Source: Myxococcales bacterium
Lineage (GTDB): Bacteria > Myxococcota_A > Polyangia > Nannocystales > Nannocystaceae
Assembly (NCBI GenBank): GCA_020431135.1
Contig: JAGQIT010000007.1
Span: 1 to 8,110 of the forward strand
Length of the DNA: 8,110 nt
Reading direction: 5' to 3'
Position numbers and translations under genes: made by a program. Within the stretch, counting starts at the first letter, position 1. Every line of letters starts with the position of its first letter. A model generated the notes under the pieces. The model worked only from the letters and a program-made list of their open reading frames with translations, was not told the origin of the DNA and ran no database searches. Below, one piece after another: positions 1 through 5,686 of this stretch.

Positions 1-305
1 GAGACTATGTCGGCGCCCGCGCCTTCGCGCGCGAGGCGGCGGAGCACCGCCTGGCTGCTGTGCGCCTTCACCGCGTAGCAGATGAGCGACGGCCGCCCGG
101 CCAGCGCGTCGCGCAGGCCGCGGTACTGCGACTCGATGTAGCGGGCGCCGTAGACGTAGCAAGGGGTGTCGACGGCGTCGGCGATCGCCGCGAGGTCGAC
201 CCCTTCGACGTGGAGTCGATCGTCGACGAGGCGGACGCCGAAGCGCTCGGGGTTGGCGCGGAGGAGGCGGTCGTCGGCGTGATCGGGAGGAGCGGCGATG
301 GACAC
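1..305 (-). CDS. lysA: Diaminopimelate decarboxylase, N-terminal part (runs off left edge)
   Basis: This PLP enzyme converts meso-diaminopimelate to lysine, the last step of lysine synthesis in the cytoplasm. Only the first ~101 codons are present. The frame shows the family N-terminus (FGVRLVDDRLHVEGVDLAAI), then TPCYVYGARYIESQYRGL, then ICYAVKAHSSQAVLRRLARE and GAGADIVS. The lysine of YAVKA is the expected PLP Schiff-base lysine of fold-III decarboxylases, and GAGADIVS begins the next barrel segment. There is no in-frame ATG. The candidates are GTG at 305 (used here) and TTG at 341, which adds 12 codons; an in-frame TAG lies 16 codons upstream of that TTG. Neither has a good Shine-Dalgarno sequence, so the start is uncertain. 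The 3' two-thirds, including the substrate-binding C-terminal domain, lie outside the window. Family assignment is firm; arginine or ornithine decarboxylase relatives are less likely given the N-terminal match. Confidence 0.85.
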   Translation of the reverse strand, partial: MSIAAPPDHADDRLLRANPERFGVRLVDDRLHVEGVDLAAIADAVDTPCYVYGARYIESQYRGLRDALAGRPSLICYAVKAHSSQAVLRRLAREGAGADIV

Positions 306-377
306 GACGCCGACGTGCCACGCATCGAACGCGCGTGTCAACGCGCCGTCGCGCCTTTGCCCGGCCCGCCGCCAGCT

Positions 378-405
378 TTGCCGCCCCCTCGCCCTCTGCT
401 ACGAT
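378..405 (+). promoter_or_regulatory. Putative sigma-70-type promoter facing away from lysA
   Basis: The -35-like box is TTGCCG (378-383), followed by a 16-bp spacer and the -10-like box TACGAT (400-405). Transcription would begin near 412 and give a leader of about 30 nt before the Shine-Dalgarno and ATG at 443. The boxes match 4 of 6 and 4 of 6 consensus bases. In a GC-rich genome this is suggestive, and more so because it is followed at the right distance by a strong ribosome binding site. Confidence 0.35.
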
Positions 406-442
406 CGCCTTGTCATCTCAGGCACCGGCAACAGGAGGTGTG

Positions 443-517
443 ATGCTACAGACGAACACTCGAAGCACGATCTGCCAACCCCCCCGACGAGCCAGGTGCC
501 GAGGAGGTGTGTCGTAG
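443..517 (+). CDS. Putative 24-residue micro-ORF with strong ribosome binding site
   Basis: The unit AGGAGGTGTG-ATG at 433-445 is among the best Shine-Dalgarno/start combinations in the window. The ORF encodes 24 residues beginning MLQTNTRSTICQ and ending RCRGGVS before TAG at 515-517. It is basic in its second half (six Arg) and has two Cys, at residues 11 and 19. It has no hydrophobic segment and no recognised family. The 10-mer AGGAGGTGTG recurs at 502-511, inside the last codons. It sits behind a plausible promoter and ahead of several hairpins, and no other gene follows on this strand for thousands of bases, so a classical attenuator leader is not obvious. It could be a real small protein, an upstream ORF of a dual-function RNA, or chance. 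Confidence 0.3.
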   Translation: MLQTNTRSTICQPPRRARCRGGVS

Positions 518-531
518 CCCAGGGGCGCTGA

Positions 532-555
532 GCTGGGCCCGCCTCGCGGCCCAGC
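532..555. repeat. Inverted repeat, 8-bp stem
   Basis: GCTGGGCC (532-539) pairs perfectly with GGCCCAGC (548-555) around an 8-nt loop. It lies 15 nt after the micro-ORF stop and could form a hairpin in RNA from either strand. No T-tract follows. Confidence 0.5.
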
Positions 556-651
556 CCACACCGCTGCGGCACCACCGTCCGGGACCACATTCAGACATCT
601 ACGGGTGCCACGCGCACCCCGGCGATCCCCCCGAGGTCGATCGCCAGCGCG

Positions 652-720
652 GGGGAGCGACGCTCCCCAAGAGGGCCCAGGTCGGGGCCTCGAAGCCGAC
701 CACACGCCACACGTTGTGGC
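652..720. repeat. Cluster of three short inverted repeats
   Basis: There are three successive potential hairpins. GGGGAGCG (652-659) and CGCTCCCC (661-668) flank a single A; as a real hairpin this would be about 6 bp with a 5-nt loop. GGTCGG (680-685) pairs with CCGACC (696-701). GCCACA (706-711) pairs with TGTGGC (715-720). Packing of this kind would suit a folded RNA, but GC-rich DNA yields such stems easily. Confidence 0.4.
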
Positions 721-812
721 ACCCCGGCCGCGAATGATCGCGACCGCGTTCGAATAAACAACTGACGGGCTGAGCCCGCAGACCGGAACCGGCACAGCGC
801 CCGAGATGACCC

Positions 813-845
813 CACGGCGGGGGGTGACACCCATCCCCCGCCGTG
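813..845. terminator. Perfect 11-bp-stem hairpin, possible terminator
   Basis: CACGGCGGGGG (813-823) is exactly complementary to CCCCCGCCGTG (835-845), with an 11-nt loop (824-834). It lies 125 bp past the stop of the - strand lipoprotein gene and about 430 bp past the putative + strand start site, so it could end either transcript. No U-tract follows on either strand, so it would be a non-canonical terminator or an RNA-stabilising 3' hairpin. Confidence 0.4.
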
Positions 846-935
846 CTTCGCTCATCCGGGCGCAGCGGCGGCGGGTTCTTCTTGGTTCCTCGCCTGTGTT
901 CGCGCCGCGAGCGGCCCTCCTGGCCCTCACATCGG

Positions 936-966
936 CCGCGCGAGCGCGGGCCCGTCGGGCGCGCGG
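936..966 (-). repeat. Inverted repeat just past the lipoprotein stop
   Basis: CCGCGCG (936-942) pairs with CGCGCGG (960-966) around a 17-nt GC-rich loop, beginning four bases beyond the stop codon of the lipoprotein gene. It could be a 3'-end hairpin of that message. It has no U-tract and the stem is low-complexity CG, so support is weak. Confidence 0.25.
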
Positions 967-970
967 ACCC

Positions 971-2107
971 CTACTCGTTGCTGCCGACGACGTAGATCCC
1001 GTGGAGGAAGAAGGCGCCGCCGATCCGGCCGACGTTGGTCGGCGCCGCCGGCAGCGTCATCGGCGGGTACGTCGCGACGGGCGCGCTGTAGATGAAGTCA
1101 TAGCACTTGCCGACGTCCGAGACGTGCGCCGAGCCGCCGCGGGCGCTCGACAAGCCCGCCGCGTAGGCCTCCATCTGCGTGCCGTTGGCGAGGCCGTCGC
1201 AGCCGCTGATGTCGGGGTTGACCCACAGCTCGTCGCCGACGACGTCGATCCAGAAGGCGCGGACCAGCGCCGGGTCCGGCGCGTCGGCGGTCTGCCAGTC
1301 CTCGTTGCCGTCGCAGCACGGCATGTCCCCGTTGTACTTCGGGGCGAGCCCCTGCGGCTCGAAGTCGTCGTAGATCCACACGCGGTCGGCGGAGAGCAGG
1401 GTGATCCCCTCCTTGGCCGACGGCACCCCGTTTCCGACGAGGCCTAGGTTCACCGAGTAGGCGGCGACGAAGGTCACCCCCTCGGCCTCCGGGAAGAGGG
1501 CGCTGCGGGGCCCCGAGTTCGTCCACGTGCGCCCGGGGACGTCGAGGATATGGAACGTGTCGTGGGTGAGGACCACGCCGATCGCGGTGGCGTCGGCCCC
1601 GAAGGCGGCCTCAACAGCCGAGCTCGGCGCGTGATCGGGGTTGGCGATCGCGTCCCAGCGGACCTCCACCCAGGCGCCCGCGCCGGCCGGCAGCGCCCAC
1701 AGGCCGCACGCGTCCTCCCCCTCGCATACCCAGTCCGACCACGTGCAGTCGTCTTGGCACTTGCGCAGCTCGAACCCGCAGCCGCAGACCTCGCCCTCCT
1801 CGCTCGTCCCCGGGACGCACTCGCCGGTGCAGCTCTCGCCCGTCGTCGTCGGCGCCGCGGTGGTCGTCGAGGACACCCCGGTCGACTCGGTCGCGGTGGT
1901 GCTCGAGCTGGTCGCGCCCGTCGTCGTCGGATCGGTCGTGTCGGCGCTGGTCTCCGTCGTCGATGTCGAGGTCGAGGTGCCGGCGCTGCTCTGGCTGTTC
2001 GTCGCGCCGACGCCCGAGTCGGCGAAGCAGGCCGTCAGCGCCGCACCGCAGCACGCCGCAAGGAGAACCATCGAGGGGCGCGACCATGACCTGCGCGAGC
2101 TCTGCAT
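971..2107 (-). CDS. Secreted lipoprotein with Ser/Thr linker and Cys-rich module, function unknown
   Basis: The protein has 378 residues. The N-terminus carries Arg residues (R5, R6, R10), a hydrophobic stretch (about 13-26) and the lipobox L24-T25-A26-C27, so it should be lipidated at C27 and placed in the envelope or at the surface. Residues 36-90 are almost entirely Thr, Ser, Ala and Gly, a flexible linker. Residues 93-134 hold eight cysteines (93, 97, 108, 110, 117, 121, 128, 134) with CGCGFELRKCQDDC and CTWSDWVC, resembling small disulfide modules common in myxobacterial surface proteins. The remaining ~240 residues match no family I recognise; they contain CC (in MPCCDGNEDW) and other cysteines, so disulfides are likely. 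ATG at 2107 has no Shine-Dalgarno sequence. An internal ATG at 2071 would remove the charged n-region and is less likely. Coding status is well supported; the function is unknown. Confidence 0.8.
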   Translation of the reverse strand: MQSSRRSWSRPSMVLLAACCGAALTACFADSGVGATNSQSSAGTSTSTSTTETSADTTDPTTTGATSSSTTATESTGVSSTTTAAPTTTGESCTGECVPGTSEEGEVCGCGFELRKCQDDCTWSDWVCEGEDACGLWALPAGAGAWVEVRWDAIANPDHAPSSAVEAAFGADATAIGVVLTHDTFHILDVPGRTWTNSGPRSALFPEAEGVTFVAAYSVNLGLVGNGVPSAKEGITLLSADRVWIYDDFEPQGLAPKYNGDMPCCDGNEDWQTADAPDPALVRAFWIDVVGDELWVNPDISGCDGLANGTQMEAYAAGLSSARGGSAHVSDVGKCYDFIYSAPVATYPPMTLPAAPTNVGRIGGAFFLHGIYVVGSNE

Positions 2108-2113
2108 GACCGC

Positions 2114-2142
2114 ACAATAGCGGCGGCTCCTCGAGATTTCAC
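2114..2142 (-). promoter_or_regulatory. Possible promoter of the lipoprotein gene
   Basis: On the - strand, GTGAAA is followed after 17 bp by TATTGT (2114-2119 on +), each matching 4 of 6 sigma-70 consensus bases. The -10 box sits only seven bases before the ATG at 2107, so transcription would begin at or next to the start codon. That would fit a leaderless message and the missing Shine-Dalgarno sequence. It is speculative. Confidence 0.25.
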
Positions 2143-2199
2143 GGCGACCCTGCGCCGACGCGCGCCGGTGAGCGCCCGTGCTCTCCGGCCGCCGCCGCC

Positions 2200-3204
2200 C
2201 TACATCGACGCGAGCGCGGGCGCCTGCTCGGCGCGCAGGTGCCCGGCCTCGAGGAGCCAGCGCAGGGTGTCGCGGAGCACGACCTCCGCCGGGCGAAAGC
2301 GCAGGCCGAGCTCCTCACGCGCCCGCCGGTTGTCGGCGAACCAGTAGAGCGTCGCGTAGTCGAGCACCTCGGGGAGCATCGGCGTCGGCAGACCCAGACG
2401 ATCGAGGAGGCGGACGCCGCGGCGCAGGAGGCCGCGCGGCAGCCTGACCACCGGCTTGCGCTGCCCGGCGACGCGCAGCGTCAGGCGGATGAGCTCCGGG
2501 ACGCTGAGGTTGTCGCCGCCGAGGATGTAGCGCTCGCCGCTGCGCCCGCGCTCGAGGGCCGCGGCGATCCCCGCGGCGACGTCGTCGACGTGGACGACGC
2601 TCGTCCCCCCGGCGCAGGCGAGCGCCGGCCAGCTGCGCAGCGGCTCGAGGAGGTTTTGCGCCGTGACGAGCCCGTCGTCGCCCGGCCCGTAGGTCTCGGC
2701 CGGGTTGACGATGACGACCTCGAGAAGGCCCCGCGCGGCGACCTCGCGCGCGTGCTCCTCTGACCGGACCTTGGCCTCCGCGTAGCGCAGGCCGCGACCC
2801 GTGAGGGTGAAGGCGGCGCTCTCGTCGAAGGGCCGCGGCTGCGGCGAGCCGTTGACGGCGGCGAGCGAGGAGACGTGGACCGCCCGGCGCAGGCCGACCT
2901 CCTCGGCGATCTCGAGGACGTTGCGCGTGCCAGCGTCGATCACCGGGCCGAGCTCGGGCGAGCGGTGGTCGTCCCAGCCGCTGATCGCCGCGAGATGGAT
3001 GACCGCGTCGCAGCCGGCCATCGCCGCGGCGAGCGAGCCGCGGTCGCGCACGTCGCCGAGCGCCCGCTCCCACGCGAGCCCGGCGATCCTCCGGGTGTCG
3101 CTGGTCGCGCGGACGAGGCAGCGCAGCGCGTGCCCCTGCCCGGCGAGGAGCGCGGTCAGGCGCGCGCCGATGAAGCCGTGGCCGCCCGTCAGCAGGATCC
3201 TCAT
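2200..3204 (-). CDS. NAD(P)-dependent epimerase/dehydratase, extended SDR (HpnA / dihydroflavonol-reductase-like)
   Basis: The protein has 334 residues, normal for the family. The Rossmann glycine motif GGHGFIG (7-13) at the very N-terminus fits G-x-x-G-x-x-G for NAD(P). D66 and the HLAA stretch (70-73), the VSS serine region (111-113) and the catalytic Y141-x-x-x-K145 pair are all present. VNPAETYGPGD (166-176), VVHVDDVA (203-210) and GERYILGG (223-230) are typical of the branch holding the hopanoid-associated sugar epimerase HpnA and dihydroflavonol-4-reductase-like enzymes. The substrate is likely a nucleotide sugar or a small carbonyl compound and cannot be fixed from sequence. ATG at 3204 has AGGG just upstream. 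The gene is 188 bp from the upstream SDR and 92 bp from the downstream lipoprotein, so it may be a separate unit. No hopanoid genes are visible, so hpnA is not assigned. Confidence 0.85.
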   Translation of the reverse strand: MRILLTGGHGFIGARLTALLAGQGHALRCLVRATSDTRRIAGLAWERALGDVRDRGSLAAAMAGCDAVIHLAAISGWDDHRSPELGPVIDAGTRNVLEIAEEVGLRRAVHVSSLAAVNGSPQPRPFDESAAFTLTGRGLRYAEAKVRSEEHAREVAARGLLEVVIVNPAETYGPGDDGLVTAQNLLEPLRSWPALACAGGTSVVHVDDVAAGIAAALERGRSGERYILGGDNLSVPELIRLTLRVAGQRKPVVRLPRGLLRRGVRLLDRLGLPTPMLPEVLDYATLYWFADNRRAREELGLRFRPAEVVLRDTLRWLLEAGHLRAEQAPALASM

Positions 3205-3241
3205 CGCCCTACCCTATCGTCGCTCGTCACCGACGGCCCCC

Positions 3242-3258
3242 GACGTCGGCGCGACGTC
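3242..3258. promoter_or_regulatory. Paired GACGTC palindromes upstream of the epimerase gene
   Basis: Two identical 6-bp palindromes GACGTC occur at 3242-3247 and 3253-3258, centred 11 bp apart (one helical turn), 38-54 bp upstream of the epimerase start. The arrangement resembles an operator for a dimeric regulator, but CG-rich 6-mers recur by chance and no cognate regulator is in the window. Confidence 0.2.
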
Positions 3259-3271
3259 ACCGAGCGCGAGC

Positions 3272-3296
3272 ACGCCAGCGCCTTGCATGCTGGCGT
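3272..3296 (-). terminator. Hairpin in the SDR-epimerase gap, possible terminator
   Basis: ACGCCAGC (3272-3279) pairs perfectly with GCTGGCGT (3289-3296) around a 9-nt loop. It lies about 97 bp after the SDR stop and 68 bp before the epimerase start, on the reading strand of both genes. An 8-bp perfect stem in a gap is suggestive of an operon end, but no U-tract follows. Confidence 0.35.
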
Positions 3297-3392
3297 CGCG
3301 CCGCGTCGCCGCGCGAGTCCGTGACTTCGCCGAACGCTCGACGACAGACGGGCGCCGCGTCGCCAACACTCGGAGGAGGATCCCACGCGCCG

Positions 3393-4133
3393 CTAGGACT
3401 CGCGCTGGCCGAGGTTGGCGTGGATCACCGCGCCGTTGATCGCCGGGGTCGCGGCCGCGAAGGCGACGACGTCGGCGATCTCCTTCGGGTCGAGGAGGCG
3501 CCCGAAGGACACCATCTTCAGGACCGCGTCGCGCAGCGCCGGGTCGGCGTCGAGAACCGGGCGGAGCATCTCCGTGTCCGTGAACCCCGGGCAGACGCAG
3601 GCCGTGTGGATCCCGGCGCCGAAGAGGTCCTGCGTCGTCGAGCGCATGAGGCCGACGATCGCGTGCTTGCTCGCCACGTAGGTCGCCCGCCCCGGCACCG
3701 CCTTCTCCGACAACGTCGAGCCGATGTAGATGATCGACGATCCCGCGGCCATGCGCGGGCGGAGGCCGGCGGTGAGGAGCATCGGCGCGACCAGGTTGAT
3801 CCGCAGGGCGCGCTCGACCTCGTCGGCGTCGAGGTCGACGACCGAGTCCTGGGGCATCACCGCGGCGTTGTGGACGAGGTGGAGCTCGACGGGCTCGGCG
3901 AGCTCGCCCTTGAGGCGCTCGATCAGCGCCGTGATCGCCGAGATGTCGCTGAGGTCAGCCTCGACGGCGATCGCGCCGGCGACAGGACAGGGGCGGCGGG
4001 CGAGGCCGTAGACCTGGGCGCCGTCGGCGACGAAGCGGGCGGCGATCGCCGCGCCGATGCCGACGCTGGCGCCGGTGATCACGGCGACGCGCCGGGGCGC
4101 GCCGCCGCCTTGGGTGCTCTGGCTGGCGTTCAC
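3393..4133 (-). CDS. Short-chain dehydrogenase/reductase, coupled to the PTPS-like gene
   Basis: This is a classical SDR of 246 residues with the GTG start at 4133. The cofactor motif is TGASVGIG (20-27). GLARRP (43-48) at the end of beta-2 carries Arg residues and suggests NADPH. HNAA is at 88-91, and the catalytic tetrad is N113, S139, Y152 and K156 (YVASK), followed by PGFTDTEM (182-189). The start was chosen because GTG at 4133 overlaps the upstream TGA as GTGA and has GGAGGAG at ideal spacing; an upstream in-frame GTG at 4148 adds five residues but has no such site. This 4-nt overlap implies translational coupling with the PTPS-fold gene, so a pterin or related carbonyl substrate (as for sepiapterin or dihydromonapterin reductases) is an attractive inference. 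Sequence alone identifies only a generic FabG-like reductase. Confidence 0.85.
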   Translation of the reverse strand: MNASQSTQGGGAPRRVAVITGASVGIGAAIAARFVADGAQVYGLARRPCPVAGAIAVEADLSDISAITALIERLKGELAEPVELHLVHNAAVMPQDSVVDLDADEVERALRINLVAPMLLTAGLRPRMAAGSSIIYIGSTLSEKAVPGRATYVASKHAIVGLMRSTTQDLFGAGIHTACVCPGFTDTEMLRPVLDADPALRDAVLKMVSFGRLLDPKEIADVVAFAAATPAINGAVIHANLGQRES

Positions 4134-4624
4134 TGGGCTCTCCTCCACTCGTAGGACGCGTACTGACCGGGGCCCGAGGCGACCTTCACGACCAGCGCCT
4201 CGACGTCATCGGTGACGAGGCGGCCGCCGTCGACGAGGTCGTGCGCGAACCACCGCGCGAGCTCCTCGATCGTCACGTTGCGGATCGGCAGGATCTTCAC
4301 GTCGCGGCGCAGGAAGGGGATGACCTCGCCGTTGAAGGTCGCGAAGAGGTGGTCGCCCTCCTCGCGGATCGTCAGGTGCGGCGACTCGCCCGGGAGCAGG
4401 AAGTACTCGTTGAGGCCCCGGCAGGCGTCGAAGAGGATCCGCTTGAAGGCGCCGTACTCGCTCATCAGGCCGTCGTCGCCGACGATCCCGGTGATCGCGA
4501 CGTAGACCGTGAAGTTGTGGCCGTGGAGGCGCTCGCGCTCGGTCGGGCTGAGGATCGTGAAGTGCCCGGCCGAGAACTTCATCTCCTCCTTGAAGAGCTC
4601 GATGGTCGTGCGCTGCGCGGTCAT
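4130..4624 (-). CDS. 6-pyruvoyl-tetrahydropterin synthase / QueD-fold protein with altered active site
   Basis: The protein has 164 residues. Family members (PTPS, QueD) act on 7,8-dihydroneopterin triphosphate from GTP. The zinc ligands are intact: H21 in FSAGHF, and H34 and H36 in LHGHN. Other hallmarks are the EYGAFK stretch (56-61) and VTIEELARW (117-125). An insert relative to E. coli QueD (about 79-112, PHLTI...FLRRDVKILPI) resembles the longer archaeal-type PTPS proteins. By eye alignment the catalytic Cys four residues before H34 is R30, the Asp-His pair of LDH is N72-E73, and the pterin-anchoring Glu of the last strand is near S150. The usual triad is thus absent, so normal QueD or PTPS chemistry is doubtful, and no que symbol is given. 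ATG at 4624 follows the transporter stop by 31 bp; its own stop overlaps the SDR start (GTGA). Confidence 0.85.
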   Translation of the reverse strand: MTAQRTTIELFKEEMKFSAGHFTILSPTERERLHGHNFTVYVAITGIVGDDGLMSEYGAFKRILFDACRGLNEYFLLPGESPHLTIREEGDHLFATFNGEVIPFLRRDVKILPIRNVTIEELARWFAHDLVDGGRLVTDDVEALVVKVASGPGQYASYEWRRAQ

Positions 4625-4655
4625 CTCGGTCGCCTCGTCCGCGTCGGACTATACG

Positions 4656-5501
4656 TCAATCGCCGGCGGCCGGCGAAGCGGTCGGCGGCGGCAGGCGCAT
4701 GAAGCGGGCGAGGCGGTCGGCGCCGATGTAGAACGGGATCGTGTCGAGGCCGGCGGCGACCGCCTTGAACACGTAGCCGGTGGCGATGAAGGCGGCGAGC
4801 TGCGGCGCCAGCGGGGCGGCCTCGTCGACCGGCAGCGCGCCGGCGTAGTAGTGGGTGATCAGGATGACCGCGGTCGTGTCGACGAGCTGGCTGACCAGCG
4901 TCGAGCCGTTGTTGCGCAGCCACAGGTGCCGGCCCTTGGTCAGCCGCTTCCAGAAGTGGAAGACGTGGACGTCGACGAGCTGGGCCGCGAGGTAGGCGAA
5001 CATCGACGCGGCGACGGCCCCGAAGGCGAGGCGGCGGACGTCGAAGAACACCCCCTCCTGGACGCCGCCGGGCTCGAAGCCGGGCCAGACGCCGCCGAGC
5101 CAGAGGATCGCCATCACCCAGAGGTTGAGGAGGAGGCCGACCCAGACGACCGCGCTCGCCCGCCGGCGGCCGTAGAGCTCGGAGATGAAGTCCGTGCACA
5201 GGAAGGTCAGCGGGTACGGGAGCACGCCGACGGCGATCCCGAGGCGGTAGGGCCAGTCCTCGGCGCCGTCGATGAAGAAGGCGGCGTCGAGGAAGCGGGT
5301 GATCCCGAGGATGTTGAGCATCGCCAGCGAGCCGAGGAAGAGCCCGGCGAGGACCAAAAACACCCCCTCGCGCCGGCGATAGAGGGTCGCCTCGTCGAGC
5401 GCGCCCAGGCCCTCGTAGGTCCACTGCTGCGACGGCAGGACGTGGAGATCCTCGCCTGCGCGCGCCTGCGCTGGCGCGTCACCTCCGGCGGCCGCGCTCA
5501 T
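4656..5501 (-). CDS. Queuosine precursor transporter, YhhQ/QueT (VUT, DUF165) family membrane protein
   Basis: The protein has 281 residues and about six hydrophobic segments (roughly 47-68, 86-106, 115-138, 158-178, 200-218, 235-262). A ~40-residue N-terminal extension is predicted cytosolic. Family hallmarks are PLTFLCTDFISELYGRRRA (97-115) with the buried acidic residues D104 and E108, RLAFGAVAASMFAYLAAQ (157-174), and LWLRNNGSTLVSQLVDTTAV (193-212) with D208. Characterised members import deazaguanine precursors (preQ0/preQ1) for queuosine in tRNA. It lies 31 bp upstream of the PTPS-fold gene in the same direction, probably co-transcribed, so its substrate may be related to that enzyme's product or substrate. 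ATG at 5501 follows a purine-rich GGGGCG. Family call is firm; the exact substrate is inferred. Confidence 0.88.
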   Translation of the reverse strand: MSAAAGGDAPAQARAGEDLHVLPSQQWTYEGLGALDEATLYRRREGVFLVLAGLFLGSLAMLNILGITRFLDAAFFIDGAEDWPYRLGIAVGVLPYPLTFLCTDFISELYGRRRASAVVWVGLLLNLWVMAILWLGGVWPGFEPGGVQEGVFFDVRRLAFGAVAASMFAYLAAQLVDVHVFHFWKRLTKGRHLWLRNNGSTLVSQLVDTTAVILITHYYAGALPVDEAAPLAPQLAAFIATGYVFKAVAAGLDTIPFYIGADRLARFMRLPPPTASPAAGD

Positions 5502-5605
5502 CGCCCCGCGCCCCCGGGTCGGCCCCGCGCCTGCGCGAGCCAGCGACTCGAGCCTCGTCGCGCCACCCTGCGAACCCTGCAGCGCCCCCGAACGGCCGCC
5601 ACCAA

Positions 5606-5619
5606 CGGGCGCGCGCCCG
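5606..5619. repeat. 14-bp perfect palindrome between ribA and the transporter gene
   Basis: CGGGCGCGCGCCCG is fully self-complementary and lies in the 185-bp gap between ribA and the transporter gene, 68 bp past the ribA stop. It may form a short hairpin or bind a dimer. No U-tract follows and the CG composition makes chance likely. The rest of this gap shows no convincing gene or promoter. Confidence 0.25.
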
Positions 5620-5686
5620 ACCGTCGCCGCGGGCTAGCCGTCGACGAGGGGGCGCGCGTGAGCCTCTTGGAGCTGGCCACGGCCTC

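Larger units (their letters stand above)
306..970. other. 665-bp intergenic region without a recognisable large gene
   Basis: This lies between the lipoprotein stop and the lysA start. Open frames cross it on both strands, but their translations are Arg/Pro/Gly-rich, show no known motif and look like GC-rich chance frames. It also contains AT-richer, non-coding-looking sequence around 740-765. What can be seen is a putative + strand promoter (378-405), a strong Shine-Dalgarno sequence followed by a 24-codon ORF (443-517), and inverted repeats at 532-555, 652-668, 680-701, 706-720, 766-778, 813-845 and 936-966. No tRNA, tmRNA, RNase P or SRP RNA signature was recognised. Confidence 0.6.

Noticed and set aside
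336..341. TTGACA consensus -35 on the - strand upstream of lysA
   Set aside because: At 16-18 bp downstream there is no -10-like hexamer (sequence near GCACGT), and TTG is itself a candidate lysA start.
507..737. 76-codon + strand frame beginning at GTG after the micro-ORF
   Set aside because: Third-position GC is high, but the start codon lies inside the Shine-Dalgarno-like sequence, the product matches nothing and it covers several inverted repeats.
748..755. GTTCGAAT, identical to a tRNA T-loop
   Set aside because: The flanking bases do not form a T-stem and no acceptor, D or anticodon arm is present nearby.
418..930. 170-codon open frame on the - strand
   Set aside because: The product is rich in Arg, Pro and Gly without motifs, crosses all the hairpins and has no ribosome binding site. 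An overlapping - strand frame ends in LAIDLGGIAGVRVAPVDV, which looks protein-like, but too little remains to call a gene remnant.
1830..2000. Repetitive GTC/GTG-rich tract resembling a tandem repeat
   Set aside because: It is the coding sequence of the Thr/Ser linker of the lipoprotein; the repetition is imperfect and explained by amino-acid composition.
3201..3386. 61-codon - strand frame between the SDR and epimerase genes
   Set aside because: Its product is Arg/Ser-rich with no motif, it overlaps the epimerase start codon and it spans the 3272-3296 hairpin.
5498..5680. 60-codon - strand frame in the ribA-transporter gap
   Set aside because: It is an Arg/Ser/Ala-rich chance frame overlapping the transporter start, with no homology or ribosome binding site.
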